A stretch of DNA of 64,000 nucleotides from Pseudomonas fluorescens (GCF_900215245.1 NZ_LT907842.1:4898001-4962000); one strand, 5' to 3'. Shown: positions 30,776 to 42,301, numbered from the stretch's first letter. Numbers and translations are program-made. The notes: generated by a model from the letters alone, not told the origin.

Positions 30776-31666
30776 ATGCCCGCAATCCGAATTGGCATTA
30801 ACCCGATCTCCTGGAGCAACGACGATCTCCCGGCCCTGGGCGGCGAAACGCCCCTGAGCACTGCGCTGAGCGAAGGCAAGGAAATCGGCTACGAAGGTTT
30901 TGAACTCAACGGCAAATTCCCCAAGGACGCCAAAGGGGTTGGCGATGTGTTGCGCCCCTATGACCTGGCGCTGGTCTCCGGCTGGTACTCCAGCCGCTTG
31001 GCGCGGCGCTCGGTCGCCGAGGAAATCGAGGCCATCGCCGGTCACGTCGAATTGCTGAAACAGAACGGCGCCACTGTGTTGGTCTACGGCGAAGTGGCTG
31101 ACTCTATCCAGGGCTCGAAAGTGCGCCTGATCGAACGCCCGCGTTTGCACAGCGAACAGGCCTGGCAGGACTATGCCGACAAACTCACCGAATTGGCGCG
31201 CTTCACCCTGTCCCAGGGTGTGCGCCTGGCTTACCACCACCATATGGGCGCCTACGTCGAGTCGCCGGAGGACATTGACCAATTGATGAGCCGAACCGGC
31301 CCGGAAGTCGGCCTGCTGTTCGACTCGGGTCACTGCTACATGGGCGGTGGCGAGCCCATCGAGGTGTTGCGCAAACACATCGATCGCGTCTGCCACGTGC
31401 ATTTCAAGGACGTGCGCAAACCGGTGGTGCAACTGGCGCGCAATCAGATGTGGAGCTTTCCGGACTGCATCGTCAACGGCACCTTCACCGTGCCCGGCGA
31501 TGGCGATATCGACTTTGCCGAGCTGCTCGATGTATTGCTGGCCGCGCAGTACCAGGGCTGGCTGGTGGTTGAGGCTGAGCAGGACCCGGCCGTGGCGCCC
31601 AGCTATATCTATGCGAAGAAGGGCTATGACACGTTGCGCGCGCTTCTCAACCAGAGGACTGAGTGA
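30776..31666 (+). CDS. iolE: myo-Inosose-2 dehydratase
   Basis: Removes water from scyllo-inosose, the second step of the pathway. The ATG at 30776 gives 296 residues beginning AIRIGINPISWSNDDLPALG, the characteristic IolE N-terminus. It is a xylose-isomerase-like TIM barrel with metal ligands expected in AYHHHMGAYVE, LLFDSGHCYMGG and CHVHFKDVR. The 84-base gap after iolC is within operon range. The stop overlaps the next ATG. Confidence 0.93.
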   Translation: MPAIRIGINPISWSNDDLPALGGETPLSTALSEGKEIGYEGFELNGKFPKDAKGVGDVLRPYDLALVSGWYSSRLARRSVAEEIEAIAGHVELLKQNGATVLVYGEVADSIQGSKVRLIERPRLHSEQAWQDYADKLTELARFTLSQGVRLAYHHHMGAYVESPEDIDQLMSRTGPEVGLLFDSGHCYMGGGEPIEVLRKHIDRVCHVHFKDVRKPVVQLARNQMWSFPDCIVNGTFTVPGDGDIDFAELLDVLLAAQYQGWLVVEAEQDPAVAPSYIYAKKGYDTLRALLNQRTE

Positions 31667-32454
31667 TGAGCTTGTTGGTCAAAAGCAGCAAACGCGGGCA
31701 AACCATGGTCGCGTTGGAAGCGGGGCGCCTGGAGTACGTGGGTTTTGCCGCCTACCGCCTGAGCCTCGGTGAAACCTTGCCGGTCAGCGCCGGCGATAAA
31801 GAGGTGTGCCTGGTGCTGCTCAGCGGCCGGGTGAATATCGAAGGCGAGGGCTTCAACTGGCAGAACCTCGGCGATCGTCAGTCGGTGTTTGAAGACAAGT
31901 CACCCTTCGCCGCCTACCTGCCACCGGGCACCGAGGCGCAGATTACCGCCTTGAGCGACGTGCAGATTGCGGTGTGCGCCGCGCCCGGTGCGCAGGGCTT
32001 TGAACCGCGCCTGATCCGTCCCGAACAGTGCAAGCGCAGCGTGCGCGGCAAAGGCGCCAACACCCGTTATGTGTGCGACATCCTGCCCGACAGCGAACCC
32101 GCCCATTCGCTGTTGGTGGTGGAAGTGCGCACGCCCTCCGGGCACTCGTCGAGCTACCCGCCACACAAGCACGACACCGATGACCTGCCGCACCAGAGTT
32201 TTCTCGAAGAAACCTACTACCACCAGATCAACCCGCCGCAAGGCTTCGTTTTCCAGCGGGTGTACACCGACGACCGCAGTATCGACCAGGCCATGGCCGT
32301 GGAAAACAGCGACTTGGTGGTGGTGCCCAAGGGGTATCACCCGGTCAGCGTGCCGTATGGCTACGAGTCGTACTACCTGAACGTGATGGCGGGTCCCAAG
32401 CGCGCCTGGCATTTCCATAACGACCCACAGCACAGCTGGCTGCTGGACCTCTAA
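31666..32454 (+). CDS. iolB: 5-Deoxy-glucuronate isomerase
   Basis: Isomerises 5-deoxyglucuronate to 2-deoxy-5-keto-gluconate. The 262-residue bicupin has metal-binding His/Glu in YPPHKHDTDDLPHQSFLEETYYH and a C-terminal HPVSVPYGYESYYLNVMAGP-type segment. The ATG at 31666 shares its A with the iolE stop; a GTG three bases earlier is less likely. Confidence 0.93.
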   Translation: MSLLVKSSKRGQTMVALEAGRLEYVGFAAYRLSLGETLPVSAGDKEVCLVLLSGRVNIEGEGFNWQNLGDRQSVFEDKSPFAAYLPPGTEAQITALSDVQIAVCAAPGAQGFEPRLIRPEQCKRSVRGKGANTRYVCDILPDSEPAHSLLVVEVRTPSGHSSSYPPHKHDTDDLPHQSFLEETYYHQINPPQGFVFQRVYTDDRSIDQAMAVENSDLVVVPKGYHPVSVPYGYESYYLNVMAGPKRAWHFHNDPQHSWLLDL

Positions 32455-32479
32455 TCGGTTAGGACGGAGAACAATAACA

Positions 32480-33301
32480 ATGCAGTCGTCTCTACGTTTT
32501 GCCCTTAATCGTATGGTTGCGCCCGACCTTTCCCTGCCGGATTTCATCCAGTTGGCCGTGGCCCTCAAATGCGATGCCATCGAGATTCGCAACGACCTCA
32601 AGGGGCACGCAATCGAGTTCGGCACCCCGGCGAGCCGCGTGCGCGAACTGTGCGCAGAGCAGGGCATTACGGTGCTGTCGATCAACGCGCTGTACCCGTT
32701 CGATGTGTGGAACGATGAGCGTCGCGCCCAGGCGATCGCCCTCGCCACCTATGCCCGCGAATGCGGTGCGCAAGGCCTGGTGATGTGCCCGCTGAATGAG
32801 CGCGGCGATGCGCGCAGCGAAGCCCAGCGTGCCGCCGGTTTGCGCACGGCGTTGAGCGAGCTGGCGCCGATCCTGCGTGAATACGCGATTCAGGGGTTTA
32901 TCGAGCCCCTGGGGTTCGAGGAATGTGCCCTGCGCCTCAAGCGCGTGGCGGTGGAGGCGATCAAGGCGACGGGTGGGCTGGATGTGTTCCGCCTGGTGCA
33001 CGACACCTTTCACCATCACTTGGCCCGCGAGCATGAGTTCTTCCCGGAACTGACCGGGCTGGTGCATATCTCCGGCGTCGAGGATGCAGACGCGCCCCTG
33101 AATTCGATTCGCGACGGCCACCGCGTGCTGGTCGGCGAGGGCGATATCCTCGGCAATGCCGCGCAGATCGACACCTTGCTCAGTACCGGGTACGGCGGCT
33201 ATCTGTCGTTCGAGCCGTTTGCTGAAAGCGTGCATGGGCTGGCAGATATTCGGCAGGCGTTGGGCGCGAGCATCGCCCATTTGCAAAACGCCCGGCCCTG
33301 A
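32480..33301 (+). CDS. iolI: TIM-barrel sugar isomerase, IolI-like
   Basis: The 273-residue xylose-isomerase-like barrel has metal-ligand type segments [23 protein letters not shown] and LVHISGVED. IolI interconverts inosose isomers in Bacillus. The place between iolB and iolD supports the name, although sequence alone would only say sugar-phosphate isomerase/epimerase. The gap to iolB is 25 bases, with GGACGGAG upstream. Confidence 0.8.
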   Translation: MQSSLRFALNRMVAPDLSLPDFIQLAVALKCDAIEIRNDLKGHAIEFGTPASRVRELCAEQGITVLSINALYPFDVWNDERRAQAIALATYARECGAQGLVMCPLNERGDARSEAQRAAGLRTALSELAPILREYAIQGFIEPLGFEECALRLKRVAVEAIKATGGLDVFRLVHDTFHHHLAREHEFFPELTGLVHISGVEDADAPLNSIRDGHRVLVGEGDILGNAAQIDTLLSTGYGGYLSFEPFAESVHGLADIRQALGASIAHLQNARP

Positions 33302-33357
33302 CGCTCCCCCTAAGATCACTGTTGATCGACAGATTTGCATTCATACAAGGTGCGAAC

Positions 33358-35289
33358 ATGACCACAACACGATTGACCATGGCCCAGGCCCTGGTGAAGT
33401 TTCTGGATAACCAATACGTCGAAGTCGATGGCGTGCAGAGCAAGTTTGTCGCCGGTGTATTCACCATTTTCGGTCACGGCAACGTGCTGGGTCTGGGCCA
33501 GGCACTGGAGCAGGACAGCGGCGACCTGGTGGTGCATCAGGGCCGCAACGAGCAGGGCATGGCCCACGCCGCCATCGGTTTTGCCAAGCAGCACCTGCGC
33601 CGCAAGATCTACGCGTGCACCGCATCGGTCGGCCCGGGTGCGGCCAATATGCTCACCGCTGCGGCGACCGCCACGGCCAACCGAATCCCGTTGCTGTTGC
33701 TGCCGGGCGATGTGTATGCCAGCCGTCAGCCTGACCCGGTGTTGCAGCAAATCGAGCAATTCCACGACCTGAGCATCAGCACCAACGATGCGTTCCGTTC
33801 GGTGAGCAAATACTGGGACCGCATCAACCGTCCCGAACAGTTGATGAGCGCCGCGATCCACGCCATGCGTGTGCTCACCGACCCCGCCGAAACCGGCGCG
33901 GTGACCTTGGCGCTGCCTCAGGATGTGCAGGCCGAGGCCTGGGACTACCCGGACTATTTCCTGCAAAAACGCGTGCACCGTATCGAGCGTCGCCCAGCCA
34001 CCCACGCGATGATCGCTGACGCCCTGGCCGCCTTCCGCGGCAAGCGCAAGCCGCTGATCATCTGCGGCGGTGGGGTGAAGTACGCCGGGGCAAATGCTGC
34101 GTTGCAAGCCTTTGCCGAACGCTTTGCGATTCCTTTTGCTGAAACCCAGGCGGGCAAGAGTGCGGTGGTGTCCAGCCACCCGCTGAACGTCGGCGGCATC
34201 GGTGAGACCGGCTGCCTGGCGGCTAACCTGCTGGCGCCCGAGGCCGATCTGATTATCGGCATCGGCACGCGTTATACCGACTTCACGACCTCCTCCAAAT
34301 CGCTGTTCAAGCACCCCGAGGTGACGTTTCTCAACCTCAATATCAGCCCCTGCGATGCCGTGAAGCTTGACGGCGTGCAAGTGCTTGCGGACGCGAAGGT
34401 GGGCCTTGAGGCACTGGCCGACGCCTTGGGCGACTACCGCGCCGGTTGGGGCGAGCAGGTCTGCGACGCCAAGGCGCAGCTGGAAGCGGAAGTGGACCGC
34501 GTGCATGGCGTGGAATACAGCGGTGATGATTTTGTTCCGCAGGTTGATGACCACCTGGATCGCGCGGTGCTGCGCGAATTCATCGAACTGACCGGCTCGT
34601 GCCTGACCCAGAGCCGTGTACTGGGTGTGCTCAATGACACCCTGGCCGATGACGCCATCATCGTCGCCGCCGCCGGCAGTCTGCCTGGCGATTTGCAGCG
34701 CAGCTGGCGCAGTAAAGGCGTCAACACCTACCACGTCGAATATGGCTATTCATGCATGGGCTACGAGATCAACGCCGCCCTCGGCGTGAAGCTGGCTGAG
34801 CCGTCCAAAGAAGTGTACGCGCTGGTCGGCGATGGCTCTTACATGATGCTGCACTCGGAGCTGGCCACCTCGATCCAGGAGCGGCGCAAGATCAACGTGG
34901 TGCTGCTGGACAACATGGCGTTCGGCTGCATCAACAACCTGCAGATCGGCAACGGCATGGACAGCTTCGGCACTGAATTTCGCTTCCGCAACCCCGAGAG
35001 CGGCAAGCTCGACGGCGGCCTGGTGCCGGTGGATTTCGCCATGAGCGCGGCGGCGTATGGCTGCAAGACTTATAAGGTCAGCACCGTGGAACAGCTTGAG
35101 TCGGCGCTGGCCGATGCGCGCACACAAACGGTATCGACGTTGATTGATATCAAGGTACTGCCCAAGACCATGATCCACGGCTACCTGTCGTGGTGGCGGG
35201 TGGGTGTGGCCCAGGTGTCCACCAGCGAACGCACGAATGCGGCGGCGAAAAAACTCAATGAACAGCTGGCCAAGGCCCGGCAGTACTAA
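33358..35289 (+). CDS. iolD: 3D-(3,5/4)-trihydroxycyclohexane-1,2-dione hydrolase (ThDP)
   Basis: Ring-opening step that yields 5-deoxyglucuronate. The ATG at 33358 ([20 protein letters not shown]) gives 643 residues; an earlier in-frame ATG at 33322 lacks a ribosome site. Three acetolactate-synthase-type domains are present: an N-terminal pyrimidine-binding region ([17 protein letters not shown], with the catalytic Glu), a central Rossmann region, and a C-terminal ThDP/Mg site ([15 protein letters not shown] and later NNLQ). Confidence 0.95.
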   Translation: MTTTRLTMAQALVKFLDNQYVEVDGVQSKFVAGVFTIFGHGNVLGLGQALEQDSGDLVVHQGRNEQGMAHAAIGFAKQHLRRKIYACTASVGPGAANMLTAAATATANRIPLLLLPGDVYASRQPDPVLQQIEQFHDLSISTNDAFRSVSKYWDRINRPEQLMSAAIHAMRVLTDPAETGAVTLALPQDVQAEAWDYPDYFLQKRVHRIERRPATHAMIADALAAFRGKRKPLIICGGGVKYAGANAALQAFAERFAIPFAETQAGKSAVVSSHPLNVGGIGETGCLAANLLAPEADLIIGIGTRYTDFTTSSKSLFKHPEVTFLNLNISPCDAVKLDGVQVLADAKVGLEALADALGDYRAGWGEQVCDAKAQLEAEVDRVHGVEYSGDDFVPQVDDHLDRAVLREFIELTGSCLTQSRVLGVLNDTLADDAIIVAAAGSLPGDLQRSWRSKGVNTYHVEYGYSCMGYEINAALGVKLAEPSKEVYALVGDGSYMMLHSELATSIQERRKINVVLLDNMAFGCINNLQIGNGMDSFGTEFRFRNPESGKLDGGLVPVDFAMSAAAYGCKTYKVSTVEQLESALADARTQTVSTLIDIKVLPKTMIHGYLSWWRVGVAQVSTSERTNAAAKKLNEQLAKARQY

Positions 35290-35292
35290 TAA

Positions 35293-36318
<1,026 letters not shown>

Positions 36319-36348
36319 GCCCCACTCCACTGAACGCACTCGGTCGGT

Positions 36349-36436
36349 GTGGGAGCTGGCTTGCCGGCGATGACGGCGGCACATTCAATATTGATGCCGC
36401 CTGATACACCGCTGTCGCAGGCAAGCCAGCTGCCAC
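36349..36436. repeat. REPIN inside the iol locus
   Basis: GTGGGAGCTGGCTTGCCGGC and the partner GCAGGCAAGCCAGCTGCCAC, 88 bases, between iolG and the second dehydrogenase. One base of the outer palindrome has changed. Confidence 0.8.
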
Positions 36437-36474
36437 ATTCAGATCGGGTTTCCACTTCATGAAGGAGCGCATAT

Positions 36475-37503
36475 ATGCGAATCGGACTTGTCGGCTACGG
36501 CCACGGCGGCCGGTATTTTCACGCACCGTTGATCGCAACCCTGCCCGGCGTAATCTTTGTGGGCGTAGTGACACGTTCCCCTGAGCGTCGCCTACAGTTG
36601 GCGAGCGACCATCCAGGCCTCAAGGCCTTCGACTCCATTGGCCAGATCGTTGAGGCCGGTGTCGATGCGCTGGTGATATCCACCACGCTGAAAGGTCGCC
36701 CGGCCCTGGTGCTGGAGGCCATCGAACACGGGGTTGCGGTGGTCAGCGACAAGCCCTTCGCCGCCAATGCCGAACAGGCTCAGGCCCTGATCACGGCCGC
36801 CGAACGCCAGGGCGTGTTGCTCAGCGTCTACCAGAACCGGCGGTGGGATTCGGATTTCCTGACCCTGCGCAAATTGATCGACGCCGGCGCCCTGGGCGCC
36901 GTTACGCGCTTTGAGTCGCGCGTCGAACGCTACAGCCCGGACGCGGTGGGCAATGCCAGCGGCGGCGGTTGGTTGCGCGACCTGGGCAGCCATCTGGTGG
37001 ACCAGGCGCTGCAATTGTTCGGCCCGGTGGACCGGGTGTTCGCGCAACTGCAATTCAGCCCGCAACATCCGAGCCTCGATCACGGCTTTTTCGTTTCCCT
37101 GACGCACGCCAATGGGGTGATTTCTCACCTGTGGGGCAGTGCGCTGCAAAACAGCCAGGCCCCGCGGTTTCGCGTCAGTGGCACCTTGGGGTGTTACACC
37201 GTGGAGGGGCTGGACGGTCAGGAAGCCGCGCTGATGGCGGGCAAGTCGCCGAAAACCGAAGGCGAGCACTGGGGGGCTGAAGAGCATCGGCGTTGGGGCT
37301 GGTTTGAACAGGGTGAGGAGCGTGAACGGGTGCCGTCGGAGAAAGGCTGCTGGACGCAGTTCTATCGCCAGCTGCAAAGTGCTGTGCAAGGCCTGGGACC
37401 GCTGCCGGTCGATGCCAATGATGCATTGGAAACCACCCGTATATTGGACGCCGCGCGCCTTAGCAACGAGCGCCAGCAGGTGGTTTCAACAAAAATAGAA
37501 TAA
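36475..37503 (+). CDS. Gfo/Idh/MocA oxidoreductase, scyllo-inositol dehydrogenase-like
   Basis: The 342-residue protein has a Rossmann motif GLVGYGHGGRYFHAPLI, EKP-type DKPFAANAEQA, and LRDLGSHLVDQALQLFG, which holds the catalytic Asp/His positions. It resembles IolW/YdgJ-type scyllo-inositol or scyllo-inosose reductases. It follows iolG across a REPIN and precedes the importer promoter, so it may be the last catabolic gene of the operon. It could also act on another cyclitol. Confidence 0.85.
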   Translation: MRIGLVGYGHGGRYFHAPLIATLPGVIFVGVVTRSPERRLQLASDHPGLKAFDSIGQIVEAGVDALVISTTLKGRPALVLEAIEHGVAVVSDKPFAANAEQAQALITAAERQGVLLSVYQNRRWDSDFLTLRKLIDAGALGAVTRFESRVERYSPDAVGNASGGGWLRDLGSHLVDQALQLFGPVDRVFAQLQFSPQHPSLDHGFFVSLTHANGVISHLWGSALQNSQAPRFRVSGTLGCYTVEGLDGQEAALMAGKSPKTEGEHWGAEEHRRWGWFEQGEERERVPSEKGCWTQFYRQLQSAVQGLGPLPVDANDALETTRILDAARLSNERQQVVSTKIE

Positions 37504-37523
37504 AATTCTAAAACAGGTTGATA

Positions 37524-37539
37524 TGGAAATTATTTTCCA
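37524..37539. promoter_or_regulatory. IolR operator 2 in the importer promoter
   Basis: TGGAA-N6-TTCCA perfect palindrome placed exactly in the 17-base spacer of a sigma70-type promoter (-35 TTGATA at 37518-37523, -10 TAAAGT at 37541-37546). A related TAGAA-N5-TTCTA palindrome lies at 37496-37510 over the end of the preceding gene. Confidence 0.72.
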
Positions 37540-37631
37540 ATAAAGTCTTTTCCAGGTTGCATAAAGTACGTCTCGGACTCGATTCGAGCGACTCTACAAA
37601 AACAAGATCAAAAACAACCAGGTACCGTCAG

Positions 37632-37817
37632 ATGAAAATCTTCAACGCTGTACTGCGAGTTTTACGCCCTGCTCAAGCGCCCCGCGGTCTGCCCCGCGCG
37701 CGGCCATTTTATTTCTCCTTCCTTAATGTGCTGTGCGTCGAAAACAACGGCGCGCTGGTGTGCTGCATTCCGGGCGCACCGGTGGTTCAACTGCCGTCTT
37801 CGCCAGCCACGCGCTGA
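37632..37817 (+). CDS. Possible 61-residue protein ahead of the inositol importer
   Basis: An open frame with G/C-rich third positions starts MKIFNAVLRVLRPAQAPRG and includes NVLCVENNGALVCCIPGAP. It begins about 85 bases after the predicted promoter and ends 48 bases before the binding-protein gene. The ribosome site is weak (AGGTA). No family recognised. It may be a real small protein, a leader peptide or chance. Confidence 0.35.
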   Translation: MKIFNAVLRVLRPAQAPRGLPRARPFYFSFLNVLCVENNGALVCCIPGAPVVQLPSSPATR

Positions 37818-37865
37818 TAAACGCAACGTCCACAAAACCAACAAGAAATTGGAGACAGACCGTTC

Positions 37866-38801
37866 ATGAAGACCCCGATCCGATTCACCGCACTGGCCTT
37901 GTCCATGCTGCTTGCCAGCGGTTTTGCCGCGGCCGCCGATATCAAGGTGGGCGTGACCATGTCCGCTTTCGATGACACGTTCCTGACCTACCTGCGCGAA
38001 GACATGGACAAGCAAGCCAAGTCGTATCCCAAAGGTGACGGTGTACAGCTGCAGTTCGAAGACGCTCGGGCCGATGTGGTCAAGCAACTGAGCCAGGTCG
38101 AGAACTTTATCAGCCAGAAAGTCGACGCGATTATCGTCAACCCGGTCGATACCGCCTCGACCAAGAACATTATCAGTGCCGCCACCAAGGCGGGCATTCC
38201 GCTGGTCTTCGTCAACCGTCGCCCTGACCAAAAAGACTTGCCCAAGGATGTCGTTGCGGTGACGTCCGATGACGTCGAGGCCGGTCGCCTGCAAATGCAG
38301 TACATCGCCGAAAAGCTCGGCGGCAAGGGCAAGATCGTCATCCTGCTGGGTGACCTGGCGAACAACTCCACCACCAACCGTACCAAAGGCGTGAAGGAAG
38401 TCCTCGCCAAATACCCCGGCATTACCATCGAGCAAGAGCAGACCGGCATCTGGCTGCGGGACAAGGGCATGACCCTGGTCAACGACTGGCTGACCCAGGG
38501 TCGCGAATTCAATGCGGTTCTGGCCAACAACGACGAGATGGCCATTGGCGCGTCCATGGCCCTCAAGTCGGCGGGTACCAAGCCTGGCAGCGTGTTGATT
38601 GCCGGGGTGGATGGCACGCCGGACGGTTTGAACGCCATTACCAAGGGTGACATGGCCGCGTCGGCCTTCCAGGACGCCAAGGGCCAGGCGGTCGGTTCGG
38701 TGGAAGCGGCGCGCAAGATGGCCAAGAAGGAGCCGGTCGAGCAGAACGTAATCATCCCGTTCAAGCTGATCACGCCGGATAACGTCAAAGACTTCAAGTA
38801 G
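37866..38801 (+). CDS. Inositol/sugar ABC transporter periplasmic binding protein
   Basis: The 311-residue RbsB-family protein has a signal peptide (MKTPIRFTALALSMLLASGF, cleaved after AAA) and then DIKVGVTMSAFDDTFLTYLR. DAIIVNPVDTASTKN, FVNRRP and GVDGTPDGLNAITKGDMAAS are typical of pentose/cyclitol binding proteins. RBS GGAG lies 10 bases upstream. First gene of a three-gene importer; inositol as substrate is inferred from the locus and the shared operator. Confidence 0.9.
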   Translation: MKTPIRFTALALSMLLASGFAAAADIKVGVTMSAFDDTFLTYLREDMDKQAKSYPKGDGVQLQFEDARADVVKQLSQVENFISQKVDAIIVNPVDTASTKNIISAATKAGIPLVFVNRRPDQKDLPKDVVAVTSDDVEAGRLQMQYIAEKLGGKGKIVILLGDLANNSTTNRTKGVKEVLAKYPGITIEQEQTGIWLRDKGMTLVNDWLTQGREFNAVLANNDEMAIGASMALKSAGTKPGSVLIAGVDGTPDGLNAITKGDMAASAFQDAKGQAVGSVEAARKMAKKEPVEQNVIIPFKLITPDNVKDFK

Positions 38802-38864
38802 CCCTTCATAACAATTATAAGCAAGCAGGGCGGCCACGGTCGCTCTGCTGATGGAGTACCCGAT

Positions 38865-40418
38865 ATGCTTGCTCAAGCCACCGCCTCGCAGCCTCCCGGC
38901 ATCCAGCCCGTGCTGCAGGAAGAACCCTACCTGCTGGAAATCGTCAACATCAGCAAAGGCTTTCCCGGTGTCGTGGCCCTGGCCGATGTGCAATTGCGGG
39001 TACGCCCCGGTTCCGTGCTGGCGCTGATGGGCGAGAACGGTGCGGGCAAATCGACGCTGATGAAAATCATCGCCGGTATCTACCAGCCCGACGCAGGGGA
39101 AATTCGTCTGCGTGGCAAGCCGATTGTGTTCGAAACGCCGCTGGCGGCGCAGAAGGCCGGGATCGCGATGATCCACCAGGAACTCAACCTGATGCCGCAC
39201 ATGAGCATCGCCGAAAATATCTGGATCGGTCGCGAGCAGCTCAACAGCCTGCACATGGTCAACCACCGTGAAATGCACCGTTGCACTGCCGAATTGCTGG
39301 CACGCTTGCGTATCAACCTGGACCCCGAAGAGCACGTCGGTAACCTCAGCATCGCCGAGCGGCAGATGGTCGAAATCGCCAAGGCGGTGTCCTACGACTC
39401 CGACATTCTGATCATGGATGAACCGACGTCAGCCATTACCGAGAAGGAAGTGGCCCACCTGTTTTCGATCATTGCCGACCTCAAGTCCCAAGGCAAAGGC
39501 ATCGTCTATATCACGCATAAAATGAACGAAGTGTTCGCCATTGCCGATGAAGTCGCGGTGTTTCGCGACGGCCATTACATCGGCTTGCAGCGCGCCGACA
39601 GCATGAACAGCGACAGCCTGATCTCGATGATGGTCGGCCGTGAACTGAGCCAACTGTTCCCGGTGCGCGAGACGCCCATTGGCGAATTGCTGCTGTCGGT
39701 GCGCGACCTGCGCCTGGACGGTGTGTTCAAGGACGTGTCATTCGATCTGCATGCCGGTGAAATCCTCGGCATCGCCGGGTTGATGGGCTCGGGCCGCACC
39801 AATGTGGCGGAAACGATCTTCGGCATCACCCCAAGTTCTGGCGGGCAGATCACCCTCGATGGCAAGCCGGTGCGCATCAGCGACCCGCACATGGCCATCG
39901 AGAAGGGGTTTGCGTTGTTGACCGAAGACCGCAAGCTCAGCGGCCTGTTCCCGTGCCTGTCGGTCCTGGAAAACATGGAGATGGCCGTGTTGCCGCTTTA
40001 CTCGGGCAACGGCTTTATCCAGCAGAAGGCGTTGCGCGCCTTGTGCGAAGACATGTGCAAGAAGCTGCGGGTGAAAACCCCATCCCTTGAGCAGTGCATT
40101 GACACGTTGTCCGGCGGCAACCAGCAAAAAGCCCTGCTGGCGCGTTGGCTGATGACCAACCCACGGTTGTTGATTCTCGATGAGCCGACCCGAGGCATCG
40201 ATGTGGGCGCCAAGGCCGAGATCTATCGCTTGATTTCCTTCCTCGCCAGCGAAGGCATGGCGGTGATCATGATTTCCTCCGAGCTGCCGGAAGTGCTGGG
40301 CATGAGCGACCGGGTGATGGTGATGCACGAAGGCGAACTGATGGGCACCCTCGACCGCGCGGATGCAACCCAGGAAAAAGTCATGCAGTTGGCTTCCGGT
40401 ATGACCGTAGTCCACTGA
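38865..40418 (+). CDS. Sugar ABC transporter ATPase (double ATPase)
   Basis: The 517-residue RbsA/XylG-type protein has two ATPase domains. The first has Walker [10 protein letters not shown] (about 66-74), signature [11 protein letters not shown] and Walker [12 protein letters not shown]. The second has a degenerate Walker A (GLMGSGRTN), signature [15 protein letters not shown] and [17 protein letters not shown] degenerate second Walker A is usual in this family. It energises the adjacent permease. Confidence 0.93.
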   Translation: MLAQATASQPPGIQPVLQEEPYLLEIVNISKGFPGVVALADVQLRVRPGSVLALMGENGAGKSTLMKIIAGIYQPDAGEIRLRGKPIVFETPLAAQKAGIAMIHQELNLMPHMSIAENIWIGREQLNSLHMVNHREMHRCTAELLARLRINLDPEEHVGNLSIAERQMVEIAKAVSYDSDILIMDEPTSAITEKEVAHLFSIIADLKSQGKGIVYITHKMNEVFAIADEVAVFRDGHYIGLQRADSMNSDSLISMMVGRELSQLFPVRETPIGELLLSVRDLRLDGVFKDVSFDLHAGEILGIAGLMGSGRTNVAETIFGITPSSGGQITLDGKPVRISDPHMAIEKGFALLTEDRKLSGLFPCLSVLENMEMAVLPLYSGNGFIQQKALRALCEDMCKKLRVKTPSLEQCIDTLSGGNQQKALLARWLMTNPRLLILDEPTRGIDVGAKAEIYRLISFLASEGMAVIMISSELPEVLGMSDRVMVMHEGELMGTLDRADATQEKVMQLASGMTVVH

Positions 40419-40449
40419 CGAACAGCACAGAATAAGAAGGTGATTGGCT

Positions 40450-41472
40450 ATGAACGCAATAACAGACAACAAGCCTGCCACGGCACCGGTCAAGCACCGT
40501 CGGCGTTTACCCACCGAGCTGAGCATCTTCCTGGTGCTGATCGGCATCGGCCTGGTGTTTGAACTGTTCGGCTGGATCGTGCGTGACCAGAGCTTCCTGA
40601 TGAACTCCCAGCGCCTGGTGCTGATGATCCTGCAAGTGTCGATCATCGGGCTGCTGGCGATTGGTGTGACCCAAGTGATCATCACCACCGGTATCGACCT
40701 GTCCTCCGGCTCGGTGTTGGCGTTATCGGCGATGATCGCCGCCAGCTTGGCGCAAACCTCGGACTTTTCCCGCGCAGTGTTCCCCAGCCTGACCGACTTG
40801 CCGGTGTGGATTCCGGTGGCGATGGGCCTGGGGGTAGGGCTGCTGGCGGGGGCGATCAACGGCAGTATCATCGCCGTAACCGGGATCCCGCCGTTTATTG
40901 CCACCCTGGGCATGATGGTCTCGGCGCGAGGCCTGGCGCGTTACTACACCGAAGGCCAACCGGTGAGCATGCTTTCGGATTCCTACACGGCGATTGGTCA
41001 TGGTGCGATGCCGGTGATCATCTTCCTGGTGGTGGCGGTGATCTTCCATATCGCCCTGCGCTACACCAAGTACGGCAAGTACACCTACGCCATCGGCGGC
41101 AACATGCAGGCGGCGCGCACCTCGGGGATCAACGTCAAGCGCCATCTGATCATCGTCTACAGCATTGCCGGGCTGTTGGCGGGCCTGGCCGGGGTTGTCG
41201 CGTCGGCGCGTGCCGCTACCGGCCAGGCCGGCATGGGCATGTCCTATGAACTGGACGCGATCGCCGCAGCGGTCATCGGTGGCACCAGCCTGGCAGGCGG
41301 GGTAGGGCGCATCACCGGCACCGTGATCGGCGCGTTGATCCTCGGGGTGATGGCCAGCGGGTTTACCTTTGTCGGGGTGGACGCGTACATCCAGGACATC
41401 ATCAAGGGCCTGATCATCGTGGTGGCGGTGGTGATCGACCAGTATCGCAACAAGCGCAAGCTTAAGCGCTAA
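40450..41472 (+). CDS. Sugar ABC transporter permease
   Basis: The 340-residue RbsC-family protein has about 8-10 membrane segments. ITTGIDLSSGSVLALSAMIA is the conserved BPD_transp_2 motif and GGTSLAGGVGRITGTVIGAL the cytoplasmic EAA-like region. The ATG at 40450 lies 8 bases after AAGAAGG. It ends the importer operon, followed by a REPIN. Confidence 0.92.
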   Translation: MNAITDNKPATAPVKHRRRLPTELSIFLVLIGIGLVFELFGWIVRDQSFLMNSQRLVLMILQVSIIGLLAIGVTQVIITTGIDLSSGSVLALSAMIAASLAQTSDFSRAVFPSLTDLPVWIPVAMGLGVGLLAGAINGSIIAVTGIPPFIATLGMMVSARGLARYYTEGQPVSMLSDSYTAIGHGAMPVIIFLVVAVIFHIALRYTKYGKYTYAIGGNMQAARTSGINVKRHLIIVYSIAGLLAGLAGVVASARAATGQAGMGMSYELDAIAAAVIGGTSLAGGVGRITGTVIGALILGVMASGFTFVGVDAYIQDIIKGLIIVVAVVIDQYRNKRKLKR

Positions 41473-41503
41473 CGCAGATTTACAACTGGCAGAGCAGCAA
41501 CGT

Positions 41504-41590
41504 GTGGGAGCGGGCTTGCTCGCGAAAGCGCTGTATCAGTGCCCGATGCGCGGCCTGACACTCAGTATTCGCGAGCAGGCCCGCTCCCAC
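41504..41590. repeat. REPIN after the inositol importer
   Basis: GTGGGAGCGGGCTTGCTCGC and its exact inverted partner GCGAGCAGGCCCGCTCCCAC (one base changed), 87 bases. It may end or stabilise the importer transcript. Confidence 0.87.
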
Positions 41591-41896
41591 AGTTGGATCT
41601 GCGCCGATGAGTTCTAACCGTTTGTCTTCTATATAGCTCCACAAGACTGAATTTCTTGCTATAAACGCACTCCGATGACCATTCGCCAAGCCCGTCCTGG
41701 TGCCTTTGGGGGTTAATTGGGAAAAAATGCCTGTCTTTTCAGTTGCTGAGCCCTCAAGTCGGCCTTAGACTGCCGCCCCTCGTAAATTGAGTGCCGGGTG
41801 GCGCTTGAAATGGATGGCGCCTTTCCGAGACCTGCACAGGCCTTCCGGGAAGCTCCCTTATTCGCCTTAATGCACGTATTTTTTATAGAGAAATCA
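41591..41896. other. Intergenic stretch before the DksA paralogue
   Basis: No gene is supported here. It is A/T-richer than its surroundings. I saw no match to a Zur box (GTTATA-N2-TATAAC type) although dksA2 of P. aeruginosa is Zur-controlled. Confidence 0.4.
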
Positions 41897-42301
41897 ATGA
41901 CAAAGGAAAAGTTGCTGGCCATGCCGGCGGATGACTACATGAATGCCGAACAGCACGCTTTTTTCGAGCAGTTGCTGCAAGACATGAAGGTGGAACACCA
42001 CGAGCGCATTGAGCAGAACCGCATCGCCATCGAAAGCCTGGACACCCCGGCTGACCCGGCTGACGCCGCTTCCGTGGAAGAAGAGCGCACCTGGCTGGTG
42101 AATGCCATCGACCGCGACCAGCGTATGCTGCCGCAGCTTGAGCGCGCGCTGGAACGCATCAAGGAAGACTCTTTTGGCTGGTGCGACGACAGCGGCGAGC
42201 CTATCGGCCTCAAGCGCCTGCTGATCAGCCCGACCACCAAATACTGCATCGAAGCGCAAGAGCGCCACGAGCAGATCGACAAGCACCAGCGTCAAGCCTG
42301 A
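41897..42301 (+). CDS. DksA paralogue lacking the full zinc site (DksA2-like)
   Basis: RNA-polymerase secondary-channel factor of 134 residues. It has a coiled coil (about 20-90) with an Asp-rich tip (DTPADPADAASVEEE), then the zinc-finger region FGWCDDSGEPIG...YCIEAQERHE. The four cysteines of DksA (CxxC-x17-CxxC) are here Cys-Ser-Cys-Ala, so zinc cannot be held in the normal way. P. aeruginosa DksA2 shows the equivalent Cys-Thr-Cys-Ala and works without zinc. A start at 41798 would add 33 atypical residues and is rejected. Confidence 0.85.
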   Translation: MTKEKLLAMPADDYMNAEQHAFFEQLLQDMKVEHHERIEQNRIAIESLDTPADPADAASVEEERTWLVNAIDRDQRMLPQLERALERIKEDSFGWCDDSGEPIGLKRLLISPTTKYCIEAQERHEQIDKHQRQA

